DNA from: Streptomyces scopuliridis RB72
GTDB taxonomy: Bacteria; Actinomycetota; Actinomycetes; Streptomycetales; Streptomycetaceae
Reading direction: 5' to 3'
NCBI RefSeq assembly: GCF_000718095.1
Contig: NZ_JOEI01000014.1
Span: forward strand, 124,001 to 188,000
Length of the DNA stretch: 64,000 nt
In this document: positions 39,932-49,336 of the stretch, piece after piece
Numbering within the stretch: the first letter of the stretch is position 1
Layout: every line of letters begins with the position of its first letter
Position numbers and translations under genes: made by a program
The notes under the pieces: generated by a model
Databases searched by the model: none
What the model was told of the DNA's origin: nothing
The model's input: the letters and a program-made list of their open reading frames with translations, nothing else

Positions 39932-42163
39932 ATGACCTTGAGGCAACAGCTCTCGTTCCCGCGCCAGCACGCCAGGACTCAGCGCTTCACCCTCGGCGCC
40001 CCACGCGCGTTCACGGTGTCTCCCGACGGCGCGCGGGTGACCTTCCTGCGGTCCGCCTCGGGCACGGACCGGGTGAACAGCCTCTGGGTACTGGATCTTG
40101 AGGACTCCGCCACTGGCTCCGTTGCCGGTGCCGGTTCCGGCGCCGGATCCGGTGAGGGGCGCGAGCGGATCGCAGCGGATCCCGCCGTACTCCTGGGCGG
40201 CGCCGCCGAGCGGCTCTCCCCCGAGGAGCGGGCCCGGCGCGAGCGGAGCCGTGAGGGCTCGGGCGGCATCGTCGGCTACGCGGTGGACGGCGCGGGGCAG
40301 TTGGCCGCGTTCGCACTCTCCGGACGGCTGTTCGCGGCCGAGCTGCTCGCCGGGACGACCCGCGAACTGCCCGTACGGGGACCGGTGATCGACCCGCGGC
40401 CCTCGCCGGACGGGCGCCATGTCGCGTATGTGGCCGACGGCGCCCTCCGCGTGATCGGCGCGGACGGGGAGCGCGACCGCGAGCTGGCGGGGTGCTCGGC
40501 GGACGAGGGCGAGGACATCAGCTACGGCCTGGCGGAGTTCATCGCCGCCGAGGAGATGAGCCGCACCCGCGGCTACTGGTGGTCCCCCGAGTCCGACCGG
40601 CTGCTCGTCGCGCGCGTCGATACGGCGCGGGTGCGGCGCTGGTGGATCTCCGACCCGGCGCACCCGGAGCGGGAGCCCGTGAAGGTCGCCTATCCGGCGG
40701 CCGGCACCCCCAACGCGGACGTACGGCTGTTTCTCGTCGACCTGGAGGGGCCGGGCGGCGCCGAGGGCGCGGACGCGGCGGAGGGGCCCGGCAAGGCGCG
40801 TACAGAGGTCGTCTGGGACCGGGCACGCTACCCGTATCTGGCCCGGGTGCACTGGTCGGCCGCGGGCGCGCCCCTGCTGCTCGTCCAGAGCCGTGACCAG
40901 CGCGGCCAGCTGTATCTGGCGGTGGACACGGCGACCGGCGCGACCAGGACCGTGCACCGCGACGAGGATCCCGCCTGGCTGGAGCTCTTCGCCGAGCTGC
41001 CCGCCTGGGCGCCGGACGGACGGCTGGTACGGATCGCCGACGAGGGCGGCGCGCGGGTCCTGATGGTCGGCGACCGGCCGCTGACCGGGCCGCAGTTGCA
41101 TGTCCGGGCCGTGCTGGACATCGGCGAGCACGATGTCCTCGTCTCGGCGTCGGCCGGCGAGGAGGCGGCCGGTCCCGAGACCGGCGAGATCCATGTGTAC
41201 CGGGTCAACGAACTGGGCGTCGAGCGGCTCTCGGAGGGCGCGGGGGTGCACTCCGCCGTACGTACCGGCGACGTGACCGTACTGGTCTCGGCCCGGCCCG
41301 ACACCTCCGGAGCGTCCGCGCAGGTGCTCAGGGACGGCAAGCGGCTCGCCGCGGTCGCGTCGTACGCCGAGCAGCCGGTGCTCACCGCGCGGCCGGAGCT
41401 CACCGAGGCGGGCACGCACCGGATTCCGTGCGCCGTGCTGCTCCCGACCGGTTACCAGGAGTCCGACGGCCCGCTTCCGGTTCTGCTGGACCCGTACGGG
41501 GGCCCGCACGGGCAGCGCGTGGTGGCCGCGCAGAACGCGTATCTCACCTCGCAGTGGTTCGCCGACCAGGGGTTCGCGGTGATCGTCGCCGACGGCCGCG
41601 GCACGCCGGGCCGTTCGCCGGCCTGGGAGAAGGCGGTCAAGCAGAATCTGCTGCTCAGCCTGGACGACCAGATCGAGGCGCTGCACGCCCTCGCCGAGCG
41701 GTTCCCGCTCGATCTGGGGCGGGTGGCGATGCGTGGCTGGTCCTTCGGCGGCTATCTCGCCGGGCTCGCGGTCCTGCGCCGCCCGGATGTCTTCCACGCG
41801 GCGGTCTCCGGCGCTCCGGTCACCGATCTGCGGCTCTACGACACCCACTACCAGGAGCGGTACTTCGGCGGTGGCCCGCAGGAGGTGCCCGAGGTCTACG
41901 CCAGGCACTCGCTGGTCACGGACGACGGGCTCTCGGCGCCGGAGAGTCCAGCACGCCCCCTGATGATCATCCATGGGCTGGCGGACGACAATGTGGTCGT
42001 GGCACACACTCTCAGGCTCTCCGCGGCCCTGCTCGCGGCGGGGCGGCCCCATGAAGTACTGCCGCTCACAGGCGTGACCCATATGACACCGCAAGAAGAA
42101 GTGGCCGAGAATCTGCTGCTGCTCCAGGTCGACTTCCTCAAGAGGTCGCTAGGCATGGGCTGA
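39932..42163 (+). CDS. S9 family (DPP IV-like) prolyl oligopeptidase
   Basis: A 743-residue peptidase. The N-terminal beta-propeller (about 20-490) contains the DPP IV double-glutamate region, AEFIAAEEMSRTRGYWWSPES, which in the family holds the free N-terminus of substrates. The C-terminal alpha/beta-hydrolase domain carries Ser604 (GWSFGG), an Asp in GLADDN (685 or 686) and His717 (VTHMTP). There is no signal peptide, so it is cytoplasmic. It should remove N-terminal dipeptides, often after proline. It is convergent with two oligopeptide importers, which fits degradation of imported peptides. The start is set by a -10 box 6 nt upstream. Confidence 0.92.
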   Translation: MTLRQQLSFPRQHARTQRFTLGAPRAFTVSPDGARVTFLRSASGTDRVNSLWVLDLEDSATGSVAGAGSGAGSGEGRERIAADPAVLLGGAAERLSPEERARRERSREGSGGIVGYAVDGAGQLAAFALSGRLFAAELLAGTTRELPVRGPVIDPRPSPDGRHVAYVADGALRVIGADGERDRELAGCSADEGEDISYGLAEFIAAEEMSRTRGYWWSPESDRLLVARVDTARVRRWWISDPAHPEREPVKVAYPAAGTPNADVRLFLVDLEGPGGAEGADAAEGPGKARTEVVWDRARYPYLARVHWSAAGAPLLLVQSRDQRGQLYLAVDTATGATRTVHRDEDPAWLELFAELPAWAPDGRLVRIADEGGARVLMVGDRPLTGPQLHVRAVLDIGEHDVLVSASAGEEAAGPETGEIHVYRVNELGVERLSEGAGVHSAVRTGDVTVLVSARPDTSGASAQVLRDGKRLAAVASYAEQPVLTARPELTEAGTHRIPCAVLLPTGYQESDGPLPVLLDPYGGPHGQRVVAAQNAYLTSQWFADQGFAVIVADGRGTPGRSPAWEKAVKQNLLLSLDDQIEALHALAERFPLDLGRVAMRGWSFGGYLAGLAVLRRPDVFHAAVSGAPVTDLRLYDTHYQERYFGGGPQEVPEVYARHSLVTDDGLSAPESPARPLMIIHGLADDNVVVAHTLRLSAALLAAGRPHEVLPLTGVTHMTPQEEVAENLLLLQVDFLKRSLGMG

Positions 42164-42171
42164 GCACGGGC

Positions 42172-42204
42172 GACCGGCCGGGACCCTGGGAGTCCCGGCC
42201 GGTC
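42172..42204. terminator. Terminator between the S9 peptidase and oligopeptide ABC operon B
   Basis: A perfect 13-bp stem (GACCGGCCGGGAC and GTCCCGGCCGGTC) with a 7-nt loop, between convergent genes. Confidence 0.85.
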
Positions 42205-42302
42205 TACGGCACCCGCACGGCCGTACGCTGTTCAGCCTGACGCGTTCGTATATCGGTGACGGGTCCGCCAAGTTGCCTGCGTGTTAACGAAATTGATGTG
42301 CT

Positions 42303-43376
42303 TTATTGCGTTTCGCGCCTCGAATCCCGACCCTCCCCGTTACCTCCCCCGCCGGCCGGCACGATCTGCCGCTCCTCCGCGAAGTGGCAGGCGGAAGGGT
42401 GCGCGGCGGGCCCCCGCAGCCCCCGGAAGGCCTCCGGGACCGCCAGCTCGGGTACTTCCACCTCGCACCGCTCCCGCGCCTTCCAGCAGCGCGTACGGAA
42501 CCGGCAGCCGGACGGCGGGTTCGCCGGGGACGGCACATCGCCGGTCAGGATGATCCGGTCGCGGTGCTCGCGCGCCGTGGGGTCGGGCAGCGGCACGGCC
42601 GACAGCAGCGCCTGGGTGTACGGATGCGTGGGGTGCTCGTAGATCTCCGCGTCCGAGCCGATCTCGGCCAGCCGCCCCAGATACATCACGCCGACCCGGT
42701 CGGAGATGTGCCGGACGATCGACAGATCGTGGGCGATGAAGATGTACGAGAGGCCGAACTCGTCCTGGAGCCGCTCCATCAGATTGATGACCTGCGCCTG
42801 TACGGAGACATCGAGGGCCGAGACCGGCTCGTCGGCGACGATGATCTCGGGCCGGAGCGCCAGCCCCCGGGCGATGCCGATGCGCTGGCGCTGGCCGCCG
42901 GAGAACTGGTGCGGATAGCGGTTGATGTACTCCGGGTTGAGGCCGACCACATCCAGCAGCTCCCGGACCCTGCGCCGCCGGTCGCCCTTCGGCGCCACCT
43001 CGGGGTGGATCTCGTACGGCTCCCCGATGATGTCGCCCACGGTCATCCGGGGGTTGAGCGAGGTGTACGGATCCTGGAACACCATCTGGATGTTGCGGCG
43101 CACCGCTTTCAGCGCGCGGCCCGACAGCCGGGTGATGTCCTCGCCCTTGTACCGGATCACGCCGGACGTCGGCCGCTCCAGGTTCACCACCAGCTTCGCG
43201 ACGGTCGACTTGCCGCAGCCCGACTCCCCCACGATGCCGAGGGTCTCGCCGGGGTCCAGCGCGAAGGAGACCCCGTCGACCGCCCGTACCGCCCCGATCT
43301 GCTTCTTGAACAGGATGCCGCGGGTCAGCGGGTAGTGCTTGACCAGGTCCCGGACCTCCAGAATGGGTTCAGCCAT
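42303..43376 (-). CDS. Oligopeptide ABC transporter ATPase, OppF/DppF type (operon B)
   Basis: A 357-residue nucleotide-binding subunit. Walker A is GESGCGKST, the signature SGGQRQR, Walker B IIVADEP and the H-loop HDLS. A C-terminal oligo_HPY domain ([11 protein letters not shown]) carries four cysteines ([15 protein letters not shown] and SACHFAE). The ATG at 43376 overlaps the previous gene's stop by 8 nt (ATGGCTGA). It works with the OppD-type ATPase to power two permeases. Last gene of the operon, followed by a terminator. Confidence 0.93.
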   Translation of the reverse strand: MAEPILEVRDLVKHYPLTRGILFKKQIGAVRAVDGVSFALDPGETLGIVGESGCGKSTVAKLVVNLERPTSGVIRYKGEDITRLSGRALKAVRRNIQMVFQDPYTSLNPRMTVGDIIGEPYEIHPEVAPKGDRRRRVRELLDVVGLNPEYINRYPHQFSGGQRQRIGIARGLALRPEIIVADEPVSALDVSVQAQVINLMERLQDEFGLSYIFIAHDLSIVRHISDRVGVMYLGRLAEIGSDAEIYEHPTHPYTQALLSAVPLPDPTAREHRDRIILTGDVPSPANPPSGCRFRTRCWKARERCEVEVPELAVPEAFRGLRGPAAHPSACHFAEERQIVPAGGGGNGEGRDSRRETQ

Positions 43377-44361
43377 GGAGCGTCTCCTCCCAGAAGTAGC
43401 AGGCGCTTCGACGCCCCTCGGCCGCACCCGGCGCTTCCGCGACCTCGAAGAGCGGCGGCACCTCCGTACGGCACACGTCCTGGGCCATCGGACAGCGGGG
43501 GTTGAAGGCGCAGCCGGGCGGGATGCGCAGCAGATTCGGCGGCAGGCCCTTGATCGCGTACAGCTCCCGGCCCTTCTGGTCCAGCCGCGGGATCGACCGG
43601 AGCAGACCGCGGGTGTACGGGTGGGCGGGCGCCCGGTAGATCTCGTACACCGGGGCGGTCTCCACGATCCGGCCCGCGTACATCACCGCGATCCGGTCGG
43701 CGACATCGGCGACCACCCCGAGGTCATGGGTGATCAGGATCAGCCCCATGTTCAGCTCGCGCCGCAGCTCGGCGAGGAGATCCATCACCTGGGCCTGGAC
43801 GGTCACATCCAGCGCGGTGGTCGGCTCGTCGGCGATGATCAGCGAGGGCTCCAGCGCGAGCGCCATCGCGATCATGATGCGCTGGCGCATCCCGCCGGAG
43901 AACTGGTGCGGATAGTCGTCGACCCGTTCCCTCGCCGCCGGGATCCTGACCCGGTCCATCAGCTCGACGGCCTTCGCCCGCGCCTGTTTGCGGGACATCC
44001 CCCGGTGCACGATGAACATCTCGCCGAGCTGGGCGCCGACGGTGAGCACGGGGTTGAGCGAGGACAGCGCGTCCTGGAAGATCATCGCCATCTCCGCGCC
44101 CCGGATCCTGCGCCGCTGCTCCTCCTTGAGCCTGAGCAGATCCCGCCCCTGGAACAGCACTTGACCGCCGGTGATCCGGCCGGGCGGCATATCGAGGATC
44201 CCCATGACCGCCTGCGCGGTGACGGACTTTCCGGAGCCCGACTCGCCCAGTACCGCCAGGGTCTCGCCGGCGTCGACCGCGTAGCTGACGCCGTTGACGG
44301 CCCTGGCCACCCCGTCCCGGGTGTGGAACTCCACCTGTAGATCGCGCACTTCGAGCAACAT
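43369..44361 (-). CDS. Oligopeptide ABC transporter ATPase, OppD/DppD type (operon B)
   Basis: A 330-residue ABC ATPase with Walker [10 protein letters not shown], signature SGGMRQR, Walker B LIIADEP and HDLG. The C-terminal oligo_HPY region (HPYTRGLL) is followed by four Cys ([20 protein letters not shown]) of the type that binds a 4Fe-4S cluster in the mycobacterial Opp ATPase. It begins [17 protein letters not shown] and starts 12 nt after the permease gene. Pairs with the OppF-type subunit. Confidence 0.93.
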   Translation of the reverse strand: MLLEVRDLQVEFHTRDGVARAVNGVSYAVDAGETLAVLGESGSGKSVTAQAVMGILDMPPGRITGGQVLFQGRDLLRLKEEQRRRIRGAEMAMIFQDALSSLNPVLTVGAQLGEMFIVHRGMSRKQARAKAVELMDRVRIPAARERVDDYPHQFSGGMRQRIMIAMALALEPSLIIADEPTTALDVTVQAQVMDLLAELRRELNMGLILITHDLGVVADVADRIAVMYAGRIVETAPVYEIYRAPAHPYTRGLLRSIPRLDQKGRELYAIKGLPPNLLRIPPGCAFNPRCPMAQDVCRTEVPPLFEVAEAPGAAEGRRSACYFWEETLHG

Positions 44362-44373
44362 GGGGCGGGCTCC

Positions 44374-45387
44374 TCAGCGCAGCTTGGGGTCGAGGGCGTC
44401 GCGTACCGCGTCGCCGAGCATGATGAACGCGAGCACGGTGATCGCCAGCGCGCCGGCCGGCCAGAGCAGCATGTGCGGGGAGTTGCGGATGTACGGCGAG
44501 GCGTCGGAGATGTCGATCCCCCACGAGACGGTCGGCGGTTTGAGGCCCACGCCGAGATACGAGAGGGTCGCCTCCAGCGCGATGAACGTACCGAGCGCGA
44601 TGGTCGCCACGACGATCACCGGCGCGACAGCGTTGGGCAGGATGTGCCGCAGCATCATGCGGGGGTTGGAGGCGCCGAGCGCCCGCGCCGCCTGCACGAA
44701 GTCGTTCTGTTTGACGGTGATGACGGAGCCGCGCGCGATCCGGGAGATCTGCGGCCAGCCGAGCAGCACCATGAAGCCGATCACGGGCCAGACGGTGGAG
44801 CTGGTCACCACGGACAGCAGCACCAGACCGCCGAGGACCACCGGGATGCCGAAGAAGATATCGGTGATCCGGGAGAGGATCGCGTCCCAGAATCCGCCGA
44901 AGAAGCCGGCCAGCCCGCCGAGGACCGAGCCGACGACCGCGACGCCGAGGCTGGCGAGGACGCCGACGACCACCGACGTCCTGGCGCCGTAGACGGTACG
45001 GGTGTAGACGTCGCAGCCCTGCCCGTTGAAGCCGAAGGGGTGGCCGGGCCGGGAGCCGTCCTGGGCCCTGGCCAGATCGCAGGAGAGCGGGTTGCCGCTG
45101 GTGATCAGCGAGGGCCAGATCGAGATGATCACCAGAAAGACGATGACGAGCCCCGAGAGGACGAAGACGGGGTTACGGCGCAGATCGCGCCAGGCGTCCG
45201 ACCAGAGGCTGCGCGGCCGGCCCGTGGCCTCGCCGCCGGCGCCGCCGCCGGTGCCGCCGCCGGGTTCTCCCGGGCGCTGCTCCAGGGTGCCTCCCTCGCT
45301 GGTGGCGAGGTCCATCCCACCGCCGGCCCCGGTCGCCGCGATGGCTCCGCCGTTGTCGTCGGGGCGTCGGGACTGCGGCTCAGGCAT
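44374..45387 (-). CDS. Oligopeptide ABC transporter permease, OppC/DppC type (operon B)
   Basis: A 337-residue inner-membrane permease. About 60 hydrophilic residues, Gly/Ala-rich, lead into the first helix (NPVFVLSGLVIVFLVIISIWPSL). The binding-protein-dependent transport motif GWPQISRIARGSVITVKQNDFVQAARALGASNPRMM (EAA loop) is the docking site for the ATPases. About six membrane helices in all. Its start overlaps the OppB-type stop by 8 nt, giving fixed stoichiometry. Confidence 0.92.
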   Translation of the reverse strand: MPEPQSRRPDDNGGAIAATGAGGGMDLATSEGGTLEQRPGEPGGGTGGGAGGEATGRPRSLWSDAWRDLRRNPVFVLSGLVIVFLVIISIWPSLITSGNPLSCDLARAQDGSRPGHPFGFNGQGCDVYTRTVYGARTSVVVGVLASLGVAVVGSVLGGLAGFFGGFWDAILSRITDIFFGIPVVLGGLVLLSVVTSSTVWPVIGFMVLLGWPQISRIARGSVITVKQNDFVQAARALGASNPRMMLRHILPNAVAPVIVVATIALGTFIALEATLSYLGVGLKPPTVSWGIDISDASPYIRNSPHMLLWPAGALAITVLAFIMLGDAVRDALDPKLR

Positions 45388-46303
45388 AGCGGATCCTCGG
45401 GTCGAGAACGGCGTACAAGAGGTCGACCAGCAGATTCGCCACCAGGAAGACGATGACCAGCACGGTCACAAAGCCGACGACGGTCTGGGTGTTCTGGCGC
45501 AGGATGCCCTGGTAGAGCTGGAATCCGACGCCATGGATATTGAAGATCCGCTCGGTGACGATCGCGCCGCCCATCAGCGCGCCGATGTCCGTACCGATGA
45601 ACGTGACCACGGGGATCAGTGAGTTGCGCAGCAGATGCCGGGTGATCACCCGGTGTCTGGGCAGGCCCTTGGCGACGGCGGTACGGACATAGTCGGAGCG
45701 GGCGTTCTCGGCGATCGAGGTCCGGGTCAGCCGGGTGACGTAGGCCAGGGAGACGGACGCGAGCACGAGCCCCGGCAGGATCAGCTCGTCGAACGGGGCC
45801 GCCGGGGAGACCGACGGCCGGATGAGTTGCCAGTTCACGCCGAACACCAGCTGCGCCAGCAGCCCGGTGACGAAGGTCGGTACGGCGATGACCACCAGCG
45901 TCAGCAGCAGTACGGAGGTGTCGACCGGGCGGCCCCGGCGCAGCCCGGTGATCACGCCGAAGATGATCCCGATGATGATCTCGAAGACGATGGCCACGAT
46001 CGTCAGCCGGATGGTGACCGGGAACGCCGAGGCCATCAGGTCGATGACCTTCTGGCCGTTGAAGGCGGTGCCGAAGTCGCCGGAGAAGACATGTCCCATA
46101 TAGGTGAGGTACTGCTGCCACACCGGCTGATCGAGGCCGAACTCCTGGCGCAGCCGGGCCTCGGTGGCCGGATCGCACTGCCGCTCCCCGCAGAGGCCCG
46201 CGATGGGGTCGCCCATCACATTGACCATCAGGAAGATCAGCAGGGTGGCGCCGATGAAGACGGGGATCATCTGCAGCAGACGCCGGATCACATAACGTCC
46301 CAT
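45380..46303 (-). CDS. Oligopeptide ABC transporter permease, OppB/DppB type (operon B)
   Basis: A 307-residue permease with the standard OppB start MGRYVIRRLLQMIPVFIGATLLIFLMVNVMGDP and the EAA-loop TRLTRTSIAENARSDYVRTAVAKGLPRHRVI. Six membrane helices predicted. It forms the channel with the OppC-type subunit. It begins 46 bp after the substrate-binding gene and overlaps oppC-like by 8 nt. Confidence 0.92.
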   Translation of the reverse strand: MGRYVIRRLLQMIPVFIGATLLIFLMVNVMGDPIAGLCGERQCDPATEARLRQEFGLDQPVWQQYLTYMGHVFSGDFGTAFNGQKVIDLMASAFPVTIRLTIVAIVFEIIIGIIFGVITGLRRGRPVDTSVLLLTLVVIAVPTFVTGLLAQLVFGVNWQLIRPSVSPAAPFDELILPGLVLASVSLAYVTRLTRTSIAENARSDYVRTAVAKGLPRHRVITRHLLRNSLIPVVTFIGTDIGALMGGAIVTERIFNIHGVGFQLYQGILRQNTQTVVGFVTVLVIVFLVANLLVDLLYAVLDPRIRYA

Positions 46304-46349
46304 GGAGGGCTCCGGGGTTCGTGGGAGGGGCGTGGGGCGGCCCCGGGCG

Positions 46350-47975
46350 TCAGCTGACCCTGATCTCGTTGTAGACCGGGACGCTGAAGGGGTTCAGTGC
46401 GACATGGGAGACCCGGTCCGAGTAGCCGGCGCTGCCGTTCTGGTACCAGAGCGGGATGGCCGCCATCCGGTCCCGTACGACGCCCTCCGCCCGCTGGAAC
46501 GTACGGATCGCGGACTTCGTGTCCGGGTCGGCGTTGGCCTCGTTGATGAGCCGGTCGAACCGGGGGTCGCTCCATTTGCCGTCGTTGGACGAGGCGTTGG
46601 TGTAGTAGAGCGGCTGGAGGAAGTTCTGGATCAGCGGGTAGTCCATCTGCCAGCCCGCCCGGAACGGCCCCGTCAGCTTCCGCTGACCGATCCGGTTGCG
46701 GAAGTCCGCGAAGGTGCCGACGGGACCGCCGACGCACGCCTTGTCGTTGCCCAGCGCGTTGTTGATGCTGTTGCAGACCGCGTCGACCCACTCCTTGTGG
46801 GAGCCGGTGTCGGCGTTGTACGTGATCGTCAGCCGGCCGTGCGGGATGCCGCCGCCCCGCTGGATCAGCTGTTTCGCCGCGGCGGCGTCGTAGTCGCAGG
46901 CCCTGCCGCAGAGCCCCGCCAGATAGCCGCCGTCCGCGCCGAGGACCGGGGAGGTCCAGTCGGTCGCCGGGGTGCGGGTCTTGCGGAAGATCGTGTCGGT
47001 GATCTGCTTGCGGTTGATCGCCATGGAGAGCCCGGTGCGTACCTTGGCGGCATCCGGGGTGTTCCACTCCTTGTCGTAGTACGGGAAGGCGAGGGTCTGG
47101 ATGATGCCGGCCGGGCTGTTGATGTAGCGGCCGCTGAGGTCGGACCGCACGTTCTTGAGCTGTGAGGCGGGGACGTCGTCGACCAGATCGAGGTTTCCCG
47201 CGACCAGATCGGTGTAGGCGGTGTTGTTGTCGGTGTAGACCACGAGATCCACACCGCCGTTGCGCGGCCTGTCGGCGCCCGGGTACCCCTTCCAGGTGCG
47301 CAGGGACATCTGGGAGCCCTTGGTGTAGTTCTCCACCGTGTACGGGCCGTTGCCGACGGGTTTGGCGAGCCAGTCGGCGTGGTGGTCGTAGAACGCCCTG
47401 GGCAGCGGGGCGAACGCCGCGTACCCGAGGGTGTCCGGCCAGGTGGAGAAGCGCTGCGACAGCGTGACCGTGAACGTCCGGGGCCCGGTGACCTTCAGCC
47501 CCGACAGCGCCCGCGCGGTGGGCTGTCCCGACTCCGGGTGGACCTTGTCGTATCCGTCGATGTACTGGAAGAAGTAGGCGTTCTTCTGGTTGTTGTCGAC
47601 GTTCGCCCCGTAGTTCCAGGCGTCCACGAAGGACTTCGCGGTCACCTTCTCGCCGTCGCTGAAGGTCCAGCCGTCCTTGACGGTGACGGTGAAGTGGGTC
47701 GAGTCCGCCGTGTCGATCTTCTCGGCGAGAGCGTTCTCGGCCTTGCCGGTCTTCGGGTTGTACCGCTTGAGCCCCCGGAAGACCATGTCGAGGACCTTGC
47801 CGCCCTGGACCTCGTTCGTGTTGGCGGGCTCCAGCGGATTCTGCGGATCACCCCAGGAGGAACGCACCACGCCGTTGGGTCCACCGATGACATCGGACGC
47901 CCCGCCACAGCCCGACGCGGCGAGGACGACAGCCACCGCGCAGGCGACCCGTCCCGCGTGTGCGGCTCCTCGCAT
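46350..47975 (-). CDS. Oligopeptide-binding lipoprotein (SBP_bac_5, operon B)
   Basis: A 541-residue extracellular substrate-binding protein. The signal peptide MRGAAHAGRVACAVAVVLAASGC ends in a lipobox (LAASGC), so it is tethered to the membrane. Family-5 motifs follow: SSWGDPQNPLEPANTNEVQGGKVLDMVF, DGWTFSDGEKVTAKSFVDAWNY and the C-terminal ATRFDRLINEAN-like region. It should capture oligopeptides and feed the adjoining permeases. ATG 47975 follows GAGGAGGCGC. Its ligand pocket differs clearly from the binding protein of operon A. Confidence 0.92.
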   Translation of the reverse strand: MRGAAHAGRVACAVAVVLAASGCGGASDVIGGPNGVVRSSWGDPQNPLEPANTNEVQGGKVLDMVFRGLKRYNPKTGKAENALAEKIDTADSTHFTVTVKDGWTFSDGEKVTAKSFVDAWNYGANVDNNQKNAYFFQYIDGYDKVHPESGQPTARALSGLKVTGPRTFTVTLSQRFSTWPDTLGYAAFAPLPRAFYDHHADWLAKPVGNGPYTVENYTKGSQMSLRTWKGYPGADRPRNGGVDLVVYTDNNTAYTDLVAGNLDLVDDVPASQLKNVRSDLSGRYINSPAGIIQTLAFPYYDKEWNTPDAAKVRTGLSMAINRKQITDTIFRKTRTPATDWTSPVLGADGGYLAGLCGRACDYDAAAAKQLIQRGGGIPHGRLTITYNADTGSHKEWVDAVCNSINNALGNDKACVGGPVGTFADFRNRIGQRKLTGPFRAGWQMDYPLIQNFLQPLYYTNASSNDGKWSDPRFDRLINEANADPDTKSAIRTFQRAEGVVRDRMAAIPLWYQNGSAGYSDRVSHVALNPFSVPVYNEIRVS

Positions 47976-48107
47976 GGATGCGCCTCCTCGGGGTGTGTGG
48001 CATCGCTCAGACCAAGATCGGACCATCAGGGACGGTCCGCACACCCGGCCCACCCATATGGGCGAAGGAGAACGGAAAAATCACCAGCCTCAGTGAGGGG
48101 CCGCCAC

Positions 48108-48155
48108 CACGAGAGCGGCGCCCGGAACCTTTCGGTTCCGGGCGCCGCTCTCGTG
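48108..48155 (-). terminator. Strong terminator separating the two oligopeptide operons
   Basis: A perfect 22-bp stem (48108-48129 with 48134-48155, arm CACGAGAGCGGCGCCCGGAA) with loop TTTC. It is one of the longest hairpins in the window. Confidence 0.9.
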
Positions 48156-48187
48156 CTCGTCCGCGTACGTTCCCGTACGGCTATGGA

Positions 48188-49336
48188 TCACGCCGCGTGG
48201 ACGACGTCCCTCTCCTCCGCGAAGTGGCACGCCGACTCGTGGGCGGTGTGCCCGTCCGTACCCTTGAAGCGCTCGGGAATGGCCAGCAGCGGGACCTCCG
48301 TGGCGCACTTGTCCTGCGCCTTCCAGCAGCGGGTCCGGAAGCGGCAGCCCGAGGGCGGGTTCGCCGGTGACGGGACGTCACCGCTGAGGATGATCCGGTC
48401 ACGGCCCTCACGGGCGTCCGGGTCGGGCACCGGGACCGCCGACAGCAGCGCCTGGGTGTAGGGGTGCGTCGGGTGGTCGTAGATCTGGGTGTCCGTACCG
48501 ATCTCGGCGATCTTGCCGAGGTACATCACGCCGACGCGGTCGGAGATGTGCCGGACGATCGACAGGTCGTGCGCGATGAAGATGTAGGAGAGGTTGAACT
48601 CGTCCTGCAGCTTCTCCATCAGGTTGATGACCTGCGCCTGGACCGAGACGTCCAGGGCCGAGACCGGCTCGTCGCAGATGATGATCTCAGGGTTGAGCGC
48701 GAGACCGCGGGCGATGCCGATGCGCTGGCGCTGGCCGCCGGAGAACTGGTGCGGATAGCGGTTGATGTACTCCGGGTTGAGACCCACGACATCCAGCAGC
48801 TCCTGGACCTTGCGGCGCCGGTCGCCCTTCGGAGCCACCTCCGGATGAATGTCGAAGGGCTCGCCGATGATGTCACCGACGGTCATCCGGGGGTTCAGCG
48901 AGGTGTACGGGTCCTGGAACACCATCTGGATGTTCCTGCGGACGGCCTTCAGCGCGCGCCCGGACAGCCGCGTGATGTCCTGGCCCTTGAAGAAGACCTC
49001 GCCGGCGGTCGCCTGCTCCAGCGTCATCAGCAGCTTGGCCACGGTCGACTTGCCACAGCCGGATTCCCCGACGATGCCCAGCGTCTCGCCCTGGTACAGG
49101 TCGAACGAGACGCCGTCCACGGCCTTGACGGCCCCGACCTGCTTCTTGAACAGGATGCCCTGGGTCAGCGGGAAGTGCTTGACCAGGTTGCGCACCTGAA
49201 GGATCGGCTCGCCCCGCTGCGCCGGCGCCTCGATGGCGGCGACGGACTCCGCGACCGTGGCGGCGTCGGCCGTCTCGACCTCGGTGACGTTCGGGGTCGC
49301 GTCCATGGAGTCGTCATTCCTCTTCGGCTCAGCCAT
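48188..49336 (-). CDS. Oligopeptide ABC transporter ATPase, OppF/DppF type (operon A)
   Basis: A 382-residue ABC ATPase closely similar to its operon B counterpart through the nucleotide-binding domain ([22 protein letters not shown] region, SGGQRQR, CDEP/ADEP). It differs by an acidic, Ala-rich N-terminal extension of about 40 residues (MAEPKRNDDSMDATPNVTEVE). It also has the four-Cys oligo_HPY tail ([22 protein letters not shown]). The start overlaps the preceding gene by 8 nt (ATGGCTGA), as in operon B. Confidence 0.93.
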   Translation of the reverse strand: MAEPKRNDDSMDATPNVTEVETADAATVAESVAAIEAPAQRGEPILQVRNLVKHFPLTQGILFKKQVGAVKAVDGVSFDLYQGETLGIVGESGCGKSTVAKLLMTLEQATAGEVFFKGQDITRLSGRALKAVRRNIQMVFQDPYTSLNPRMTVGDIIGEPFDIHPEVAPKGDRRRKVQELLDVVGLNPEYINRYPHQFSGGQRQRIGIARGLALNPEIIICDEPVSALDVSVQAQVINLMEKLQDEFNLSYIFIAHDLSIVRHISDRVGVMYLGKIAEIGTDTQIYDHPTHPYTQALLSAVPVPDPDAREGRDRIILSGDVPSPANPPSGCRFRTRCWKAQDKCATEVPLLAIPERFKGTDGHTAHESACHFAEERDVVHAA

